Below are positions 39,732 to 54,700 of a DNA stretch of 64,000 nt, in pieces. The notes beneath the pieces were generated by a model, which saw only the letters and a program-made list of their open reading frames with translations, ran no database searches and had not been told where the DNA came from. This DNA comes from Rhodeus uyekii (lineage: Eukaryota > Chordata > Actinopteri > Cypriniformes > Acheilognathidae): NCBI GenBank assembly GCA_037043235.1, contig JAWRVZ010000041.1, positions 671,001 through 735,000 on the forward strand. The letters are read 5' to 3'. A program made the translations under genes and the position numbers. Every line of letters begins with the position of its first letter. Position 1 is the first letter of the stretch.

Positions 39732-42700
39732 CAATTCACTTCCTGCACTCCATAATGTGGACAGAACAGAGTTTTACATTCTGTAAATTGTGATGGTGTG
39801 AACCAGTGGCGAGGCTACATGAGGGCCAGGATCGCACTCGCCCACTAATATTTTGTGGAAACAAAGAAAAATCCAGCATACATAACAATAATCACTCAAA
39901 TACATGTAAAATTTGACTATTTGCTTGTACAACTGACATATAGAGATAATAAGTATTAAAATCCTGGATGAACGCTTCTATTCTATGGCGAATTGTAAAT
40001 GCTAAAGCTGTCAACATCAGTGTTGCCAAATATTTTCAAAGGAAAGTCGCTAAAGCCTGCCCAAAAAGTCGCTAAGTGATGTCACAGTGGTCCCCAACCA
40101 TCCTGTCAAATGGGGGGGGGGGAGTCTTCTAAAGTCACCAATAACTCCATATAAAGTCGCTAGGTTTGTCGCTAGCCGTTTTTCTGAAAAGTTGTCGCTA
40201 GAGTGGTCTGAAAACTCGCTAAATATAGCAACAAAGTCGCTAAGTTGGCAACACTGGTCAACATGAGTGACCAATCCAATCCAAGCGATTTTCTGCTGAC
40301 AGTCCCCGATTGGTCTTTACTCATCACCCCTACCCACTCTACCTCCCAACATACCTGACATCTATACGGCATCCTATATTTTGATCTCATGTATTGTAAA
40401 ATGATGTACTTTAGTTTAAGAGGAAACACTGAGGTCCACACCTTTTCACCTTTTCCCCCTCATTTTAAAACATTTGGCCTCGCCACTGGTGTAAATGTTT
40501 GTTACACTACCTGAGTAAACGTAGGAGTATTTGAGACAGGTCATGTTGATACAGGGTTGAGTCTGGTTTAGATCAGGGCAGGTATGACCTCTTTCTGGCC
40601 ATCTCAACACAGTTCTACTCCTCCACCTCAAATCACCATCATTACAATCCTGGAGGAATCCAGACATCAATCACACCACTACACAATCTTGAATATCTTC
40701 TCATTCAGCAAAGCATTTTCATCAGAAGCCTATATTTTTTTATTTAAATTCACCCCCAAACTTCTGGAATTCCACATATTAAATATTTTAATCTTAATTA
40801 TAACTATTGTAGTTACTTATTTTAATCTTTTAATATTGTTATTGACAGTAGCATTGCAGTCAAAAAGGTTGTAAGTGGATTTTTCTCTATGTAAACAATT
40901 GAGTATCAAGATGAAAATTACAGGCTTTTGGATATAAATAAATATAACCGCACAGGTTAATTGTGTCATGTCAACAAGCGTAATGTTAAAGTCATGTGGC
41001 TATACCTTCAAAAGAGTGTGCATTTTATTGTTTATTTAGGTACAATATCTTGCACCCTAGATGTTCATAAAAATGCATTACTGTAAATGCTGTTTTTTGC
41101 TAATGTACGAACATACCACAGTCATTTTCAGCGGTAATCAACATAATTCCACAAATCAAATACTAAATATGCACATCAATACACCATTTGACATTTTAGA
41201 TATGAATTATTATTTACTTATTAATACCGATTTTTATTGTGGGAACTTTCAACCATCCATTATCCAACACGAATATATATATACACACACTAAAGTAATA
41301 AATGGTTCATTTTAATCATCCCATCATGACAAGGTTCCCTCCATTCTAACATATTTTTATTATCCATCTATCCGCCTGACATCTATTCATCCATCAGTCA
41401 CACTGACCACTGTACATTTGGTCCACTGGCTCCACTCTGATGTCACACAGTGGGCGGGGCATGGCAGTAGGCAGGTCTCAGCTGTGATTGGCTGTTCCTC
41501 CTGGGCACACAGTGAGTCATCCACAACCTCATCCTGGTTTTCTCCTCCCCTCTTCAAGCAGCTTTCAGTCAGACACAAACAAAAGTAATTTTTTATAATT
41601 TAACAATATAAAGAGCTTAAAATTCAGATGATGTCAAGTGTGAACGTGGCAACTCTTATGCAAAAAAAGTTAGTCAGGGTGAGAGCACAAATACAACATT
41701 GTTGTTCAGTTATTACATTACCTATTGTATCCCATCACCCCCCACCCCCAAACTCACTTTAATCGGAAGAGCAGAGTTACGACCTCACTTATCTTTAAGA
41801 AGCAGAGTTATGACCCCATGAATCTGTTTGGCACTGTTGTGACCTCTTCTCGGTTTTGAACACTGACTTATGAGACAATTTTGCTGTGTGATGCACACAG
41901 GATCCGTTTTATCATTGTACTGAGTAAAACAATTTATTTTGCTGCTGTAATGTGACAGAATGGGGACATTTTAAAAACACATTCTCAGTACAAGACACAG
42001 CATCTTTCTGATTCAACTTTTAAAGATAATTTGTTAATTAAAAGACGAACTGTGATAAGCTCACTGGATTTTGCTGGTCTGGGTACCCTCTCCGCACGAT
42101 GGCTGGGTCGATCTAGTGTTCGTGAGATTATTTGGTGGCTTTATGATGCACATGGACCAGGACTCCACTTCCCACACATACTGACTGCAGTCAGAGTAAC
42201 AGGGAAGTACCTCAGACACCTAATCACAGACAACATAGCTAAGACTGTGTTATGGCAGCATACACACAAATGTGCATCTCTGTGCATAAATGATAAGTAT
42301 GTACAGAAAAAAAGATAATGTGCTAATATTTATACAGGCAGGCACACATGCACATATTATAGACACACACAATTCTCTAGGGTACTTACCTGAGCCTTTG
42401 TAGATATTCATATCAGCAGGACATGACCAGCAGCAAAACCACAAGAAAGAAAGGAATGAATGGGGAAAAGGAAGGGGAAAAGAAAGGAAGATGGAAAGGG
42501 GAAAATGAAAGGAAAGGAAAAGTAGAGCGAAGAAAAGGAAATACAAACAAAGAAAAACAAGCAATCAAATAATGGGAAAAGGGGAAGGAATTGGCAAATT
42601 AAATGTAACAAATGAAGAAAATTAAATGATATTAAAGGAAGTGGAAGAAGAAATTAATGGAGAGAGGAAAGAAAAGAGCAGGATGAGGAAAGGAAAAGGG

Positions 42701-45700
42701 AAAATACCAAAATAGTAATGTAAAGCAAAGCAAACGAAGCGAAAAAGGACAGGAAATTATTCAAAGGAAAGGAGAATAGAGGGAATTTAACAATATGGGG
42801 AAAAGGACATGAAAGGGAAAATACATTAATGAAGAAGGAAAGTAAATGGAACAAATGCATAAAGAAAAGGATATGAAGAAGGTGGTTAATTGAGAAAAGA
42901 AAGGAAAAAGAAATTGAAAAATCAAAACAGGAATAGGAAAGGGAAATTGAAAAATGTGGAGAGTGAACATAAAGCAAAGGAAATGAAAAAGGAAAATAAT
43001 TGAAAGAAAGAAAAGGAAATTAAAGAGGAAGAAAATTAGAAAAGGAGGAGGAATAGGAAAACAGGAAAATGAAAAAGAGAAAGAAAAGGAAAATAAAAAA
43101 TATCTATTAGTTTCTATTGGAAGATATTTGCCCCCACCCTGGATTTGTTATTTAGTGGTTCATTTATATGAGGGAAACTGAGCTGACGGAAATGTTTGCT
43201 GACTCCAGTTCAGATCTATGAAACTTTAATGTTACTTGACCTGCCCTGATGGAATATAAAATAAAGAGAATGAAATAGAAGGAAAAAGAGCAAAAGGTTG
43301 GGGGGATAAGAGGTTCATTCCCCAGAGATCTTGAACCTCTCCAGTCTTGTCTTATGTAGTTGAGAAACATTGCGGAAACAGCTGAAAGAGGGCAGGCTGG
43401 GGAAGACCCCTAAAGCCAGGCCAGATGAATAATAAATGATACAGTAGGTTTACACTCACACTGTCTTGTCCTCTGTGACTCTCACTCACAGATGAAGAAA
43501 CACTATTCATGAATATATGAACAGATACATTTTAAGTGTATGCGTGTGTGTGTATGTGTACAGCATGTGATTTCTTCTTAAGGCTGGTTTAAATGGCCTG
43601 AACAGCTATATTGTCTATCTCAATTGTTAATCTAATGCTAAATGTCTCTGGATTTCTTTTAAGTTATCAAAACAACTCTTGTCTTATTTGGATTACAAGA
43701 TCAATAAAGTTGAAGAAAGGTGAAGTGTATAATTTTCACCTGATTTTTATAATTGAGTTTCGGGCAGGGTCGGCCTCCATTGAAAGGCTTCTCTCGTAGC
43801 CACTGAGAGCGAACTTTTACACCCCCACCACAGGAGGCGCTGCAGGTGGACCAATTCGACCACTCACTCAGCTTACAGTCCGTAGAACAGGGCACATGGC
43901 ATAATTCCTCTTCATAACCTGTCACAGCATACATGGCTCTTACTTAGAGATACATTTAATATTTAGAATAAATAATAATAGTAAAAACAATAAACAATAA
44001 AATAATACAATTGTAAAAAATATATTAAATATTATTTTGAAATATTACTTATAATAATGAAATAAATTGGAAATTAAATAATTGGAATTGCATGCAATTT
44101 GGTTTTAATTTATAATAGTTGTGCAACTAATTTTATAAGACAGTCCTTTATATAATTTATCAGTGGTGAGTGGTGACCTTTTTTTTTAACTGGGTATGCT
44201 GGGTGGAGTGTTTTGTCAGAAATGCATCTCACACAGTTACATTGTATGGGTTTATAATAAGTGAGATGATTATGTTCCGTCTAGATGGTGTTAGCTGCGC
44301 AGTTGTTACTCTCATGACATATAGCAACAAAGCTAAAAGTATTCCTTTTTCGTCTTTTTATTGAAAGTAGGGGCAGTACTACAAATGGAAGTTCTCTGTG
44401 ATAGGTCATATCTAGCTAAGAGGAACTACTACCAGTACAGAGGCAGGGCAGAGCTGAATTGCCAAGGGAGAGACGGGGTTTACCAACAAGTGCGTGCTCG
44501 TTTCGCCCTGTTAGAGGGGAACGGTGCTGCAAGTGGGACACAAAGCCTGTCTTCCCATACCTGCTTGTTCCCAACACACAGGAGATTGTAAAATTTCGCA
44601 AATGTGTTAGGTGTTGCCCAGCTTAACAAATGTTTGCCAGAGAGGCACCGTGTGCCAACACCAAGGAAAAAGCAACACCCTGAATGGAGTGAGCCCTCAC
44701 ACCCAGTGGGCACGGCTCACCTTGGGACTGGTATACCAAGGTGATGGCATCCACTATCCTTTGGAAGCCTTTCCTTTCTGCTGGCTTCCAAAGCAGACAA
44801 AAAGCTGCTCAGAGCTTCTAAAGCTTCTTTGGGCACAGATCCTGGCCAGGGTTTCAGGACAACGTGAGAAAAGGCCAGGCCGAATTATTATTATTATTTT
44901 TTAAAGAATAATTATAATTTAATTATACTTACATTTAATATAATTATATTTTACTTATATTTTAGTTATAACTGGCTGCTAATCGTTATAAAATTATACT
45001 TACCGGTATTTTTGATTCTTAATTTTTTTTTAAACACCTGCCAAGGTGTTTCTTATTTGCCATCTTTGACAAATTGGTGACTTGTAGACTATAAACAAGC
45101 GCAAAGACTATCGATTAACAGCCTCGGTTAGTTACAGTCGGTCTGATGATAGTTTCAGTCTATTTAGTTTTTTACATAAAATGCAATGTGGTTTTTGGTG
45201 ATCAAGGTCTGGCAGCAACTGGGTGAGCAAAAATATACCAGCAAACCAATGAGAACGCAGGTTGCAGATCTGCATATCTGAAACACTCCATAACTGGCAG
45301 ATTTGAAGAAAATGATGTGATGATGTCGTTGGCATATAAATAAAAGACGGACAGTTACATATGTATTACATTTTATCATGTAAGGTTTATGGCACACCTC
45401 AAACAACAGAATTTATAGTCATTTAATAATAAGCAGGTCCATGAATGCTTTGGGTATGCAGAGCATTTGCACCTTAAATGGACCACACACCCCTGATATA
45501 CACTAATAAGAATAATATATAAATGTACAATATTTTTCAAAATGTAATTTTTTTGAAGACCACTTCACCAGGGCTGCTACAGAGATCTGGCTCCACCAAT
45601 TTCCCCAGGTGATCCAGACAGGCAAGAGCTCTGTAGCGCTTCCCGTGCCCACACTCGCTGTTCTTCCTTTGGACTCGCCAGTCCTGGACTGCCTTTTGGC

Positions 45701-48700
45701 CTTGGTGAGAAGCTCCTTGGATGAAAGGATGGCCAGGAATATTCTTCGCTGGTGGGAGCAAACAAGGAGACCAGGGACCCTGAGGCTTGGTGTGAAATTC
45801 AGAACAAGGACAGACTTCTTTCTCCAGAAGAGGAAACAACTCTTCCTGTTGGCATCGCCAGCGCTTCTTACTGCGACCTGAGAGTTTGGATGGAGGGTGA
45901 GCTTGGATGGTGTGTGTGCTTTTAGAAAAAATGTGATTACCAGAATGCGATCAGGTAACATGTTACCTATCAGAGATCGGATACGAGTGTGCCAACTTCC
46001 ACAGCCTTGACACTGGGTGAATCTGCTCCAGGAGGTGAAGCTGCATTCATCTTTACATGGCACACGACACTCCCTCACCGGCACAGGCATCACTCCTGCC
46101 CACCTCACACAATCTGTCATATCTGCTGGAGAATCATCTGCACCAACACATGACACCTCTTCATGGCAGAGAGGGAAAAGAAAAAACTGTTATTCTAGTC
46201 AAAAATAGTATAAAATGTTTCGGAGACTATGTCAAACCAGCATTATTTTATGTTGTATATATGGTTAGGTGGTGTTTTTAATATGCTTTAAGAAAAACCA
46301 TATGTAAATTTAACAGTCAAGACCAATGTTGAGTTTTTTTTTTTTTGTCACAAATATGCAACAAATCCCGTCAATGGCGAGTAAATTATGAATATGATTA
46401 TATTTCGATGTTATGATGAACTATATGCCTTTCTTCCCTGAAGTTGTTCAAAGCATTTCTAAGGATGCTGATTTTTATATGGCAGGTGTCTGACTAACAT
46501 CCAAGCAAACGGCTAATCAAATCAATTACTGCTATGTGTCTGACATAGAGAGTAATATATAAAATTATTCTGATTTGTGTGATTGAGTGGAGGCGGGGAC
46601 TAATTTGCAATATTCATTGATCTGTATAAAATCTTTTTGCAGTTTTTTCGCAGTGAAAATTGTCTAAATACATAATTTTGGTGATCAAAAATGAGTTTTA
46701 AGAATACAATTATTTACTCCAGGGACATTTATGATTAATATAATCATAAATAATAATGAAAATACGTTTTTCATCCTTGCAATGACAGTCAAAGAGGTCC
46801 AGTGTTGTTTTGTATGGACATTGTATGGTCAAAAATATTCTCACTTTTATGCTTCATAGAAAAAAGAAGAGTATTTGAATGATATAAGGGTGAATATAAA
46901 TTTTGGGTCCTGCTATAACATCTTGTGCACATTGTAATCCCATTCTTTAGTAAATTGTTCCAATGAATCGAATGCAACAAATGAATGAAGAATTGCTTTA
47001 CAACTGATTTACATAGATAATCATTCTGTTCGTGTTTCCTGAACTTTCCAAAAATGACAAACAGAATTTGGTCCAGTACACTGTAAACTGCACTTTGAAA
47101 AGATCCCTGCAGAGACTTGATAGGAGAGCACTTGCCATTAAATTTACATGAAGCACCAGCAGGGAATTTTAAAACGGCTCGGAGACAGAGATGTCAGATG
47201 TCACACCAAGCTGTGTGTCCTCTCTGACATTTTGACAACTTTCTATAAGATGGGCATATGAGGGAAATTGCCAGGAAGAGACCTTCAGGCAGCCCACAAG
47301 TCCCTCTGAATAGCTAAGATAAGTTATCATCCTTTAGTAACCCTGGTTTTGCAGAACTTTCCTAATAAAACTTTAAATCAAATAGAGATCCTAATCTGTC
47401 ACTCACCTCTTGTCTCTAGGCCAATACCGCATGCCTCTGTAGGCCCACCCACAGCCTGCCTCACCGAATCAGGTACCAGAACGCACTGATGCCAGCGGTG
47501 GGTCTGCCATCTGTCAGGAAACATTGTGCACACAAAACATGTTGCAGTGTCTGGCTTATATCCAATTAGAAACATTTTGTATTGGGTTGGCACATTCAGT
47601 AGGGATACAAATTACCACCACGTGTAACACCACATGTTTCACATAGTTTTATTATAATTGGGTATTTGTCTTAAATGCTTTCAACTCGTTTTAAAGAGTA
47701 CAAAGCTGTTCATTTATATATGAATTGTCTTTCCTAGTTTTATGAAATCAGGAAAATTCTATTCAGTTTTCTTAATCAAAAATAATATTAATATTTCGAG
47801 TTCAATATTTATGTATTCAAGTTGTTATCAAGTTAATTATGACGGACTTGAGAAGTGAGAGATGTGTGCATGATGATCTATAAGTAACTTTATAGTACAG
47901 TACAGATCAAATTTTTTTTTTTTTTGAGTCAGTACGATTAGTATGTAATCGTAATAATAATGTGGAGTCCACTTATCTCGACCTCGGTTAACTTGCCAAC
48001 CCTATTATGTCGACGTTTTTGAAGTGGAACCGAACTCCCTATTTGTCTTAGCATTTTCTTATCGGTTATGTCGATTATTTTATGTCGTCGAACCCTAATA
48101 TCTCGAGCACAAAAGAGGGACAAATTCACTTCACATGGTTCACTAGTTCACTGCGCATGCGCTGAGTTTGCGTTGTATGACGCTCTGTCAGTGACGCTTC
48201 TCTCACAGCGCCGCGCAGCACTCTCTGAAGTGAAAGCACATATCATTCTTACACTTCTCAACGAGCAGCGAGTGCTGCCGTGGGTCCCAGCCATATCCCA
48301 AAGCCTCATCCGCTTCTGTGTGCCTTCTCTGATTTGATTGGTTTTCTCAAATATTTTGACATTGGTCGGTAATGAGCGGTTACTGACCAATGAGTATGAG
48401 GCTTAGATAAACACACACACACACACACACACACAAACAAATCCTGCTTTTGTTCTGACACATGCTCTGCTCAGCGCCGCTGCGGATTGAAGAACCCGGT
48501 TGTTAAAACCCGAATTTGTTGAGAAAGCACATTAGACAGGCAGAACGCAAGAAGGCATGCAATCTAGTACAGCGTGATGACCTCACGAATATGTCATGAT
48601 TGTTTACGCTGTGAACGAAATTGTGTTTGCAATGTTGTAGAGTATAATTAAAGGTTTGTATGGAGAATGGAAGGTGTTTTTTATTGTATACTGGTAAATC

Positions 48701-51700
48701 TCTGCTGTTAGTTGGTGCACATATGCCACATTTTTGCAACCCCCGAGGCCGTCGACATAACCGGATTCCACTGTGTATGTAATGAATTTATTCTGAATTC
48801 TATACATTCCAAATGCCATGTCTGGGTTAAAGCTCATCCAACTTTTCCAATTTAAATGATGAAACCATTTCTATCTTTACCTGTAAGTTGGGCATAGAGG
48901 AGGTGGATCACATTCTCTCTCCTCATAAAGAGTGTCCGGGCACTCTTGACCTCCGTTAGCAGGTCTCTGGATAATGATCCTGTGACGGGACTGGTTTGGG
49001 CCAGTAGAATTCACTAAAGAAGCAAAGATGATCACAGTGTAGGAAAGACACTTCTCAATTTGTGCCTGGTTAGGACATATTGTTGGGGTTAGCGGAATAT
49101 GTGCTAACCTGATAAACAGGAAGAGGGACAGGAACTCCATTCACTAAAAGCTGTGACGATGCAGTCAGTTTTGCAAGGTAAAGGACAAGATCGTATTGAG
49201 TCAGGACGAGAGGATTCGGGACAGCTGAAGTAGAGTCAAGACACAAGATGGTTATCATCATATAAGTCACAGATTTTCAGATGACAGATTTTGTTTCATT
49301 ACCGCTTTGGCAGTATGTGTCCATTCCCAGCTCTCCTGCACGTGACTTGCCGCATCTGTATCCCTGTACCGCAGGTGGCATCGTTCTCCATCTGGGTTGT
49401 GCTGTTACCATCACTCTCGTCGGTGATGATGTTTGCCATACAGGGATGCCAAGGTGAAGTATCCCAGTAGTACACCGTGCATGGGTGCGTGCCGCAGGGT
49501 CTCCACTCCTCCAGGTCAGGAGCCGGAGGACATGGCTTTCCATCTACAACCAAACAAAATAGTTTAGGACTCATTTTGATATATCCCAAACCATTTTATT
49601 TGTAGCTGCAATATTATTCTGCATGTACCGGTAAATGCACATGCTAGGTCATATATATAAATGTATGTGTGTATGTGTCTGTGTGAGGGGGTATAAATTT
49701 GAGATCAGGAAAGTTTTAATGGAAAGCATTTATTTATGTAAAGGTCTTTACTGTGACTTTAGACTAATTCCATGATTCCTCCTCAACTCACACACATTTA
49801 ATGGGGACATTCTATAGATATAATGGATTTTATGCCGTACAAATTGTATATTCTACCCCATAACCCTAAAACTACCCATCACAGAAAACTTTCAGCATTT
49901 TTACATTTTCAATTTTTAGTCTGATTTAAAAAGTGTTTTTCTCATGGAGACTAAAAAACGTACCCACACACGGACAAGGATTTTGGATAGCGCTGTCTTT
50001 GTGGAGACATATTGTCCTCATAACGTAGGGTTTGCCTGAGCCAAACACAGACACACACACACGCCATCTCAACACTCAGTTTAGCCATCTTTAAGGGGGC
50101 TTAATTGTGTTTATACTGTACAAACTTACAAAACATTTTACAAAATTCCCCTTACAATTTTTTTTTTATTTTTACAATTTAATTGTAAATTAATTGTAAT
50201 TTAACAATAATTGTATTTTAATTGTAATTGCTTAATTGTGTTTATACTGTACAAACTTTATAATCCCCTTACAAAACCCCACAACCTACTACAGAAAAAA
50301 ATCGGAAGTTTGAATTAAAAAAAAAAAACATAATTTAACATGATAATTAATCCACTAACTAGTTAGCTGGTCCCTGCAAAATAGGTGATTCCAGGATTTA
50401 CTATCCTTCTTCATGATGTAATATAAACCCATACACCCACGCACACACATATATTTATACACACATGCATGTACATATTTAAGGACAGAGGACCATGTGT
50501 TTGAGGGGTCGGATGGAGGGTATGTCCTTGATGAGTGTGTTATAAAGGAAGAATGTATAATTCATGGAAAAGAGCTGATTTATGGGGACTAGCATAAAAG
50601 AAACATGCCTTGGGATGACAGGACAAAGACTAATAGAACAATGTTTTGAAATGTGGATTAGAGATTTGGACTCAGAGTAAATCAGAGTCTTGAGTAAAAA
50701 AAAAAAGGCATTGTGAATAATTAAACTGAAAGAATCTCTAAAAGGACTTTAATAAAGCCCAGTATACAGAGCTGCCGTAAATATTTCAGTCACAATTCCA
50801 ACATGTTTCCATACATCTTTTTATTGTGTGTTTAATCTTTATACATTTAAAGGTGCTCACAATATAATATAATACAAATACAGTAATACCAGGGTTTACG
50901 TAGGGTTAGTTAAGTAGGCACTGTTCTCTCCCTTTACCAATCCAGCCACAGGCCCATCAAGACTCACTCTCATTTCATCAGTCCATAAAACCTTAGAAAA
51001 ATCAGTCTTGAGATATTTCTTGGCCCAGTCTTGACGTTTCAGCTTGTGTGTCTTGTTCAGTGGTGGTCGACTTTCTGCCTTTCTTACCTTGGCCATGTCT
51101 CTGAGTATTGCACACCTTGTGCTTTTGGGCACTCCAGTGATGTTGCAGCTCTGAAATATGGCCAAACTGGTGGCAAGTGGCATCTTGGCAGCTGCACGCT
51201 TGACTTTTCTCAGTTCACGGGCAGTTATTTTGCGCCTTGGTTTTTCCGCACGCTTCTTGCGACCCTGTTGACTATTTTGAATGAAACGCTTGATTGTTCG
51301 ATGATCACGCTTCAGAAGCTTGGCTATTTTAAGACTGCTGCATCCCTCTGCAATATATCTCACTATTTTTGACTTTTCTGAGCCTGTCAAGTCCTTCTTT
51401 TGACCCATTTTGCCAAAGGAAAGGAAGTTGCCTAATAATTATGCACACCTGATATAGGGTGTTGATGTCATTAGACCACACCCCTTCTCATTACAGAGAT
51501 GCACATCACCTAATATGCTTAATTGGTAGTAGGCTTTCCAGCCTATACAGCTTGGCGTAAGACAACATGCATAACGAGGATGATGTGGTCAAAATACTCA
51601 TTTGCCTAATAATTCTGCACTCCCTGTATAGGGTAAAAACAAAAAAATATTTAAAATGGGCGTTTATGGTCATGTGGAACGAATCAAGTGATTTTTATTG

Positions 51701-54700
51701 TATTCTTATGGGGAAAATTGTTTTGGTGTACGAGAATTTTGAGTTACGAGCTCGCTCTTAAAACGTTTGCAAAACAAATTTGAGATATGTTTAACTTTAT
51801 GCAAATAAAGAGCGACTTTCGAGAGCGACGTCCAATAGAAGTGAAGTTTGTAGAACGCAGATGATCTACCATTCATCCTGTAGTGAATTTTAGAGGCAAG
51901 ATGGAGAAGTTAATTTTAGCAGTGAGCAACTTTCTTATAATTTATGATAAGTCTCCATGTACATGCTGTGCTGACTCTACTGTTTCTCGTTCATCATTAA
52001 TATTAAGCATTTTATATACTGATTCCATTTATATTTAGTCTTTTCACTCCAAAGAAAACTGATTCGTAGTCTACAACATGAGAAACCTCTGTGAATGTCA
52101 ATCACAAACATTATGGGTTTCCTTTGTAATTTTGTCTAACTCACTTAGACAATGATGGGCGGAAATAGAGTAAATTGCCTCTGCCAAAACGGTGGGTAAT
52201 TTGCGTTGTGTGTGAATAGACACTCCAAATGTTTAATCTGACTGAACTCACTCTCCCCAGGAAGAGCCAGAACAAGACGTGAACGACTTTGTTTCCCCTC
52301 TTGGTGTTTACTGGAGCAGGATTGGGAACAGGACGTCCAGGGTCCCCAGTGTCCCAGCACACAGTCCCCAGAACAGGGCATCTCACATGGCTGCCGAACT
52401 ACTGGAGGATCAACTGGGCATTGATCACTGGCGACTGGCTCACCTATAATGCAAAGAATTAAGGCAGAAATTATGATTAAATGCATCTAATGAGAAAAAA
52501 ATGGGTAACACTTTACAATAAGGTTTCATTAGTTAACATTAGTTAACACTAGTTAACAAGCACTAAGAATGAACAATACTTCTACAGCATTAATTAATCT
52601 CAGGTACGGTAATTTTAATTTCATTATACATTAATAAAATAAAAAGTTGTGAACGAACAAACAATAAACTGTATTTTGATTAACTATAACAAAGATTAAT
52701 AAATACTGTAATGTATTGCTCATTGTTAGTTAATACATTACCTAATGTTAACAAATGAAACTTTATTATGAAGTGTTACCAAAAATGCCCCGTTATCCCT
52801 TTTCTTTATTTATATCAACAGTGTTCGTCTTTTCTCACTTTCCTTTTTGATTAACACATATTTGTTTCTCAATAAACAAGCATATTCAATTAACATCTTA
52901 TTCTAATACAGCTCAAGAAAATATGCAATTAAATGAATTGCGAAGAAGCAAAATTTGAAGACTGAAACAATAATCATGGTTTGTTCTAAGCACAAGAATC
53001 TCTCAGTTGCCTCTTATCTTGCACCTAACAACCACTTTTCTTTAATTAAAGTAGAATAATATGCAAATAAAATGTTTAATAGCATCTTGATTGCTCTAGT
53101 CTTTCCTCAAAGACCATGATTGGACAGCATTAAGGCACTTTTTTAATTAACAGACAGCTGAAAATAATTATCTGCTAATGAACGCTGAAGTAAAATATCA
53201 ATGCAAAACTTCACTCAGTTTAGTTAGAAAAATACTCTGAAGTGTGTTCGAAATGTTTCAGAATTTTTTTTATAAACATGATTCACTGGCACTTTTCAAA
53301 ATCTTTAACCTCTCTAAACGTTGTTTTCTGCTTAAAACGAGAAATAAAATCGCAATTGAAAGGGTTATTCATTTAAACTTAATTCAATAGGTTTCAGTCA
53401 ATTTAGTTTTCTTATTTTAATCATAATTATGACCATATTTAGTGTTGTTTAAAACAAACTTTTAATCGCAATACTTCTCTAACCTCTACCTCAGTGAGGA
53501 AAGATCAGCTCATATACACAAAAACAATCTCGCAGAAAATCTTTTTATTTGTGAGACTGGACTGAACAATAGACACATACACACAAGCACAGATTCAACT
53601 AGTAGAAGATGCTTTTTAGGTTGTTTTTGAGATAAAAGAACAAAGATTAAAGGCGAATATAAACCTCCACGCTCCTCTGAGAATCAGATACTGAGGCACA
53701 ATAGTTCATTTCTTCATTACATCTCAGATGCAGGAAGGGCAACATTTCTCCAATTGATGTTAGACCCTAAAAATCAATCTCTCTGAATTGTATTCATTGC
53801 CTAAGATATATATGCACAAACTGAGCATTTTTTTTTAAAAGAGACTCTCATCTGAAGAAGCACAGCTCTTAAAATGTATTTTTATGACCCTGTAATCACC
53901 ATATTTTCTGTTGTGTTATAAGCGTTTCTTTCATTTTGTTTTCACTGTGGCAGACAAGAGATTTTTTTTCATCTATTTGTACTCTTAGAAGAAGCAATTT
54001 CCCAGAGTGATTATATACCTAGGACATTAAAAAGTGCATTACAGTGCATCAGAGCTGCAGGACTGTTGGCAGTCAGCAGAATTCAGTGGCACATTACTTC
54101 ATAAACACCAAACATGCAGTCAGATCACTAAAACTAGAGTGATAACTTTTGCAAATGAACCATAGAACCAAATCTGTCCACAGCAAAAACTCTGCCAAGT
54201 AGTTTAATGCCATAATACATTAACAAACACACACAGAGAAGCACTGGGTATTTAACAACAGGTTATTTGCTAGAGCCAATATGCAATTATCTAGCAACCA
54301 TTCAAAATACTAGGTCAAGCACCTACACCTAAACTCACCTAAAGGATTATTAGGAGCACCATACTAATACTGTGTTTGACCCCCTTTCGCCTTCAGAACT
54401 GCCTTAATTCTACGTGGCATTGATTCAACAAGGTACTGAAAGCATTCTTTAGAAATGTTGGCCCATATTAGGATAGCAATTGCAGTTGATGGAGATTTGT
54501 AGGATGCACATCCAGGGCACGAAGCTCCAGTTCCACCACATCCCAAAGATACTCTATTGGGTTGAGATCTGGTGACTGTGGGGCCATTTTAGTGCAGTGA
54601 ACTCATTGTCATGTTCAAGAAACCAGTTTGAAATGATTCGAGCTTTGTGACATGATGCATTATCCTGCTGGAAGTAGCATCAGAGGATGGGTACATGGTG

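Noticed and set aside
42250..42977. Phe/Ser/Leu-rich minus-strand frames that look like membrane proteins
   Set aside because: They are translations of the polypyrimidine strand of a GGAAA-type tract and lie in a thsd7b intron.
45503..46156. A 217-residue minus-strand protein
   Set aside because: Only the first part is exon k. After its donor the frame crosses the intron and passes exon l in the wrong frame.
48150..48260. CpG-containing promoter inside thsd7b
   Set aside because: The CpGs belong to the interior of the pogo-like element at 47961-48773.
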